A stretch of DNA of 16,620 nt from JBEEJZ01 sp046046915 (lineage in GTDB: Bacteria > Pseudomonadota > Gammaproteobacteria > Burkholderiales > Burkholderiaceae_C). This document shows positions 14,877-16,620 of the stretch, piece by piece. Under the pieces are notes generated by a model. It had not been told where the DNA came from, searched no databases, and saw only the letters and a program-made list of their open reading frames with translations. The DNA is taken from the NCBI GenBank assembly GCA_046046915.1, contig JBJOIT010000057.1:1-16620 (forward strand). The letters are read 5' to 3'. Position numbers and translations under genes: made by a program. Position 1 is the stretch's first letter, and each line of letters starts with the position of its first letter.

Positions 14877-15800
14877 ATGGACATCCAGCCCATTGCCCTC
14901 ACGCCACCTCCCACACGGCCTGCGCTGGGCACCGTGGCCGAACTTCTCAAGCCCATTACCTGGTTCCCGCCGATGTGGGCCTTCGCCTGCGGTGTGGTGG
15001 CTTCGGGCCAGGACTTGAGCGGTCAATGGCATTTGCTCCTGCTGGGCCTGATGCTGACCGGCCCGCTGGTCTGTGCCAGCAGCCAAGCCGTCAACGACTG
15101 GTTTGACCGCCACGTGGACGCCATCAACGAGCCGAACCGTCCCATACCGTCTGGCCGCATGCCGGGTCGTTGGGGCTTGGGCATCGCTGTCGGCTGGACC
15201 GTTCTGTCATTGGTCTGGGCCACATTGATGGGCCCCTGGGGGTTTGCCGCCTGTACGCTGGCCATTGCATTGTCCTGGGCATACAGCGCGCCACCGGTGC
15301 GTCTGAAGAACAACGGCTGGTGGGGCAATGCGGCCTGCGCCCTGAGTTATGAAGGCTTGGCCTGGCTCACAGGCACCGCGGTGATGCTGGGCGGGGTCTG
15401 GCCCGGCGCCCATTCGGTGGCACTGGCGCTCCTGTACAGCGTGGGAGCGCACGGCATCATGACACTGAATGATTTCAAGGCCATGGAGGGCGACCGCCGC
15501 ATGGGCGTTGCTTCGCTGCCAGTGCAGTTGGGTGTAAAGGGCGCCGCGAAGGCGGCTTGCCTCTTCATGCTGTTGCCGCAAGCAGCGGTGGTGGCCTTGC
15601 TGTTTCATTGGCAACTTCCCTGGCATGCCGGGGCCGTATTGGCACTGGGCCTTCTGCAGTGGCCCCTGATGGCGTCGTTTTTGCGCCAGCCCGTTGAGCG
15701 TGCCTTGCACCTTTCTGCTTTTGGTGTACCGATGTTTGTGAGCGGCATGATGGTCAGCGCTTGGGCGCTGCGTCAATTGCAACTAGGGGGAACCATATGA
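14877..15800 (+). CDS. bchG: Bacteriochlorophyll synthase (geranylgeranyl/phytyl transferase) BchG
   Basis: 307 residues, a polytopic UbiA-family prenyltransferase. BchG esterifies bacteriochlorophyllide a with geranylgeranyl diphosphate (or phytyl diphosphate), the step that makes it lipid-soluble. The first prenyl-diphosphate/Mg motif, NDWFDRHVDAINEPNRPIPS, spans residues 73-92; the second, NDFKAMEGDRR, is at about 198-208. The segment ELLKPITWFPPMWAFACGVV near the N-terminus is also typical. The upstream frame is closed by a TGA at 14844, and the first available ATG is 14877. A GGGGG run lies too close to the ATG to be a normal ribosome binding site. The end overlaps the next gene by ATGA. 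The gene is likely under PpsR control through the two operators upstream. Confidence 0.97.
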   Translation: MDIQPIALTPPPTRPALGTVAELLKPITWFPPMWAFACGVVASGQDLSGQWHLLLLGLMLTGPLVCASSQAVNDWFDRHVDAINEPNRPIPSGRMPGRWGLGIAVGWTVLSLVWATLMGPWGFAACTLAIALSWAYSAPPVRLKNNGWWGNAACALSYEGLAWLTGTAVMLGGVWPGAHSVALALLYSVGAHGIMTLNDFKAMEGDRRMGVASLPVQLGVKGAAKAACLFMLLPQAAVVALLFHWQLPWHAGAVLALGLLQWPLMASFLRQPVERALHLSAFGVPMFVSGMMVSAWALRQLQLGGTI

Positions 15801-16620
15801 GCACACCGTTCTTTGGATGGTTGCAGATTGTCCGACTGGGCCTCATTCAGGCTTGTCTGGGTGCGGTGGTGGTCGTGACGACGTCCACCTTGAACCGGAT
15901 CATGGTCGTCGAACTCGCTTTGCCCGCCTTGCTGCCCGGGTTTCTGGTGGCTTGGCACTACCTCGTGCAAATGGTGCGTCCACGCATGGGTTTTGGCGCT
16001 GACAAAGGGCGTCGGTCCACGCCCTGGATGATGGGCGGCATGTTGGTGTTGGGGATAGGCGGTGTTATGGCGGCCTCGGCCACGGTGTGGATGTCTTCCG
16101 AGCCACTGTATGGCGCACTGCTGGCCTGGCTGTCCTTCAGCCTGATCGGTCTGGGTGTCAGCGCTTGTGGCACCTCCCTGCTGGCGTTGATGGCCAAACA
16201 GGTGCCGGCAGAGCGGCGGGCTCCAGCCGCGACCACCGTTTGGTTGATGATGATTATGGGTTTTGCGGTCACAGCGGGTGTTGTGGGAAAACTCATCGAT
16301 CCTTACAGCCCGCGGGTGCTGCTGCAGGTGTCAGCTGGTTTGAGCCTGCTGACTTCGCTGATCACCGCAGCATGTTTGTGGCGGCTCGAAAAACCCTTTG
16401 ACCCCCACGCGCCCGCACCACTGGGTGTGACTGCAGAGCGTTTGCAGAAACAAAACTTCAGGCAAGCCTTCATGGCGGTGTGGTCTGAGCCAGCGGCGCG
16501 CACTTTCACCGTCTTTGTCTTCATGTCCATGCTCGCCTATAGCGCCCAGGATTTGATCCTCGAGCCCTTCGCAGGCAAGGTGCATGGATTTACGCCGGGC
16601 CAGACCACTCAGTTGTCGGG
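15797..16620 (+). CDS. PucC/BCD-family MFS protein, Orf428/Bch2-like (partial, 3' end outside window)
   Basis: 274 codons are present, with the frame open at the right edge. This is a polytopic member of the PucC/BCD family, a paralogue of LhaA in this window. The shared first-helix block reads IVRLGLIQACLGAVVVVTTS then TLNRIMVVEL, and continues with QMVRPRMGFGADKGRRSTPW; a later DLILEPFAGKVHG matches DIVLEPYAAEIL of LhaA. In Rhodobacter a gene of this family (orf428, 'bacteriochlorophyll synthase 44.5 kDa chain') sits between bchG and bchP, so bchP is expected just beyond the window. The precise role is unsettled; handling or delivery of bacteriochlorophyll to the antenna is the common suggestion. 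The ATG at 15797 overlaps the bchG stop by four bases, and AGGGGGA lies about 5 nt upstream. Confidence 0.88.
   Translation, partial: MSTPFFGWLQIVRLGLIQACLGAVVVVTTSTLNRIMVVELALPALLPGFLVAWHYLVQMVRPRMGFGADKGRRSTPWMMGGMLVLGIGGVMAASATVWMSSEPLYGALLAWLSFSLIGLGVSACGTSLLALMAKQVPAERRAPAATTVWLMMIMGFAVTAGVVGKLIDPYSPRVLLQVSAGLSLLTSLITAACLWRLEKPFDPHAPAPLGVTAERLQKQNFRQAFMAVWSEPAARTFTVFVFMSMLAYSAQDLILEPFAGKVHGFTPGQTTQLS

Noticed and set aside
1..16620. CRISPR arrays, insertion sequences, tRNA/rRNA genes, toxin-antitoxin or phage genes
   Set aside because: None was seen: the window is almost fully occupied by photosynthesis genes, without direct-repeat arrays or transposase frames. No undescribed system of that type is supported.

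Overview
The window is a segment of a purple-bacterial photosynthesis gene cluster. It holds no mobile element, RNA gene or CRISPR array that I could see. The high G+C content, the protein sequences and the gene order point to a proteobacterial anoxygenic phototroph. My inference is a betaproteobacterium of the Comamonadaceae/Burkholderiales type (Rhodoferax-, Limnohabitans- or Rubrivivax-like), but that placement needs a phylogeny.

Left block, minus strand, 12211 down to 1. Read in its own direction the order is bchF-bchN-bchB-bchH-bchL-bchM-lhaA-puhA-puhB-puhC, and puhC runs off the left edge. This is the classical bch-puh superoperon. It encodes 3-vinyl hydratase (BchF), the dark protochlorophyllide reductase (BchN, BchB, BchL), the large subunit of Mg-chelatase (BchH), Mg-protoporphyrin methyltransferase (BchM), a PucC-family protein for light-harvesting complex assembly (LhaA), reaction-centre subunit H (PuhA) and two assembly factors (PuhB, PuhC). 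Genes are packed with ATGA overlaps or very short gaps, so one long transcript from the bchF promoter is likely.

Central control region, 12212 to 14876. Divergent from bchF lie ppaA/aerR (a B12/SCHIC-domain regulator) and ppsR/crtJ (a PAS-PAS-HTH repressor). The bchF promoter can be read directly: a TTGACA -35, 17 bp, then a TACATT -10. Two perfect TGT-N12-ACA PpsR/CrtJ operators cover it, one over each promoter element. A second operator pair, one perfect and one with a single mismatch, lies between ppsR and bchG.

Right block, plus strand, 14877 to the end. bchG (bacteriochlorophyll synthase) overlaps by ATGA a second PucC/BCD-family membrane protein (Orf428/Bch2-like), which is cut by the right edge.

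Together the genes make bacteriochlorophyll a from Mg insertion to esterification and help build the reaction centre-LH1 complex. They flank their own repressor/antirepressor pair, whose operators sit at the promoters of both pigment blocks. The proteins belong to known families. The most worthwhile observations are regulatory: the architecture of the tandem operators, a possibly leaderless bchG, inverted repeats before ppsR, and a PpsR lacking the second redox cysteine position.
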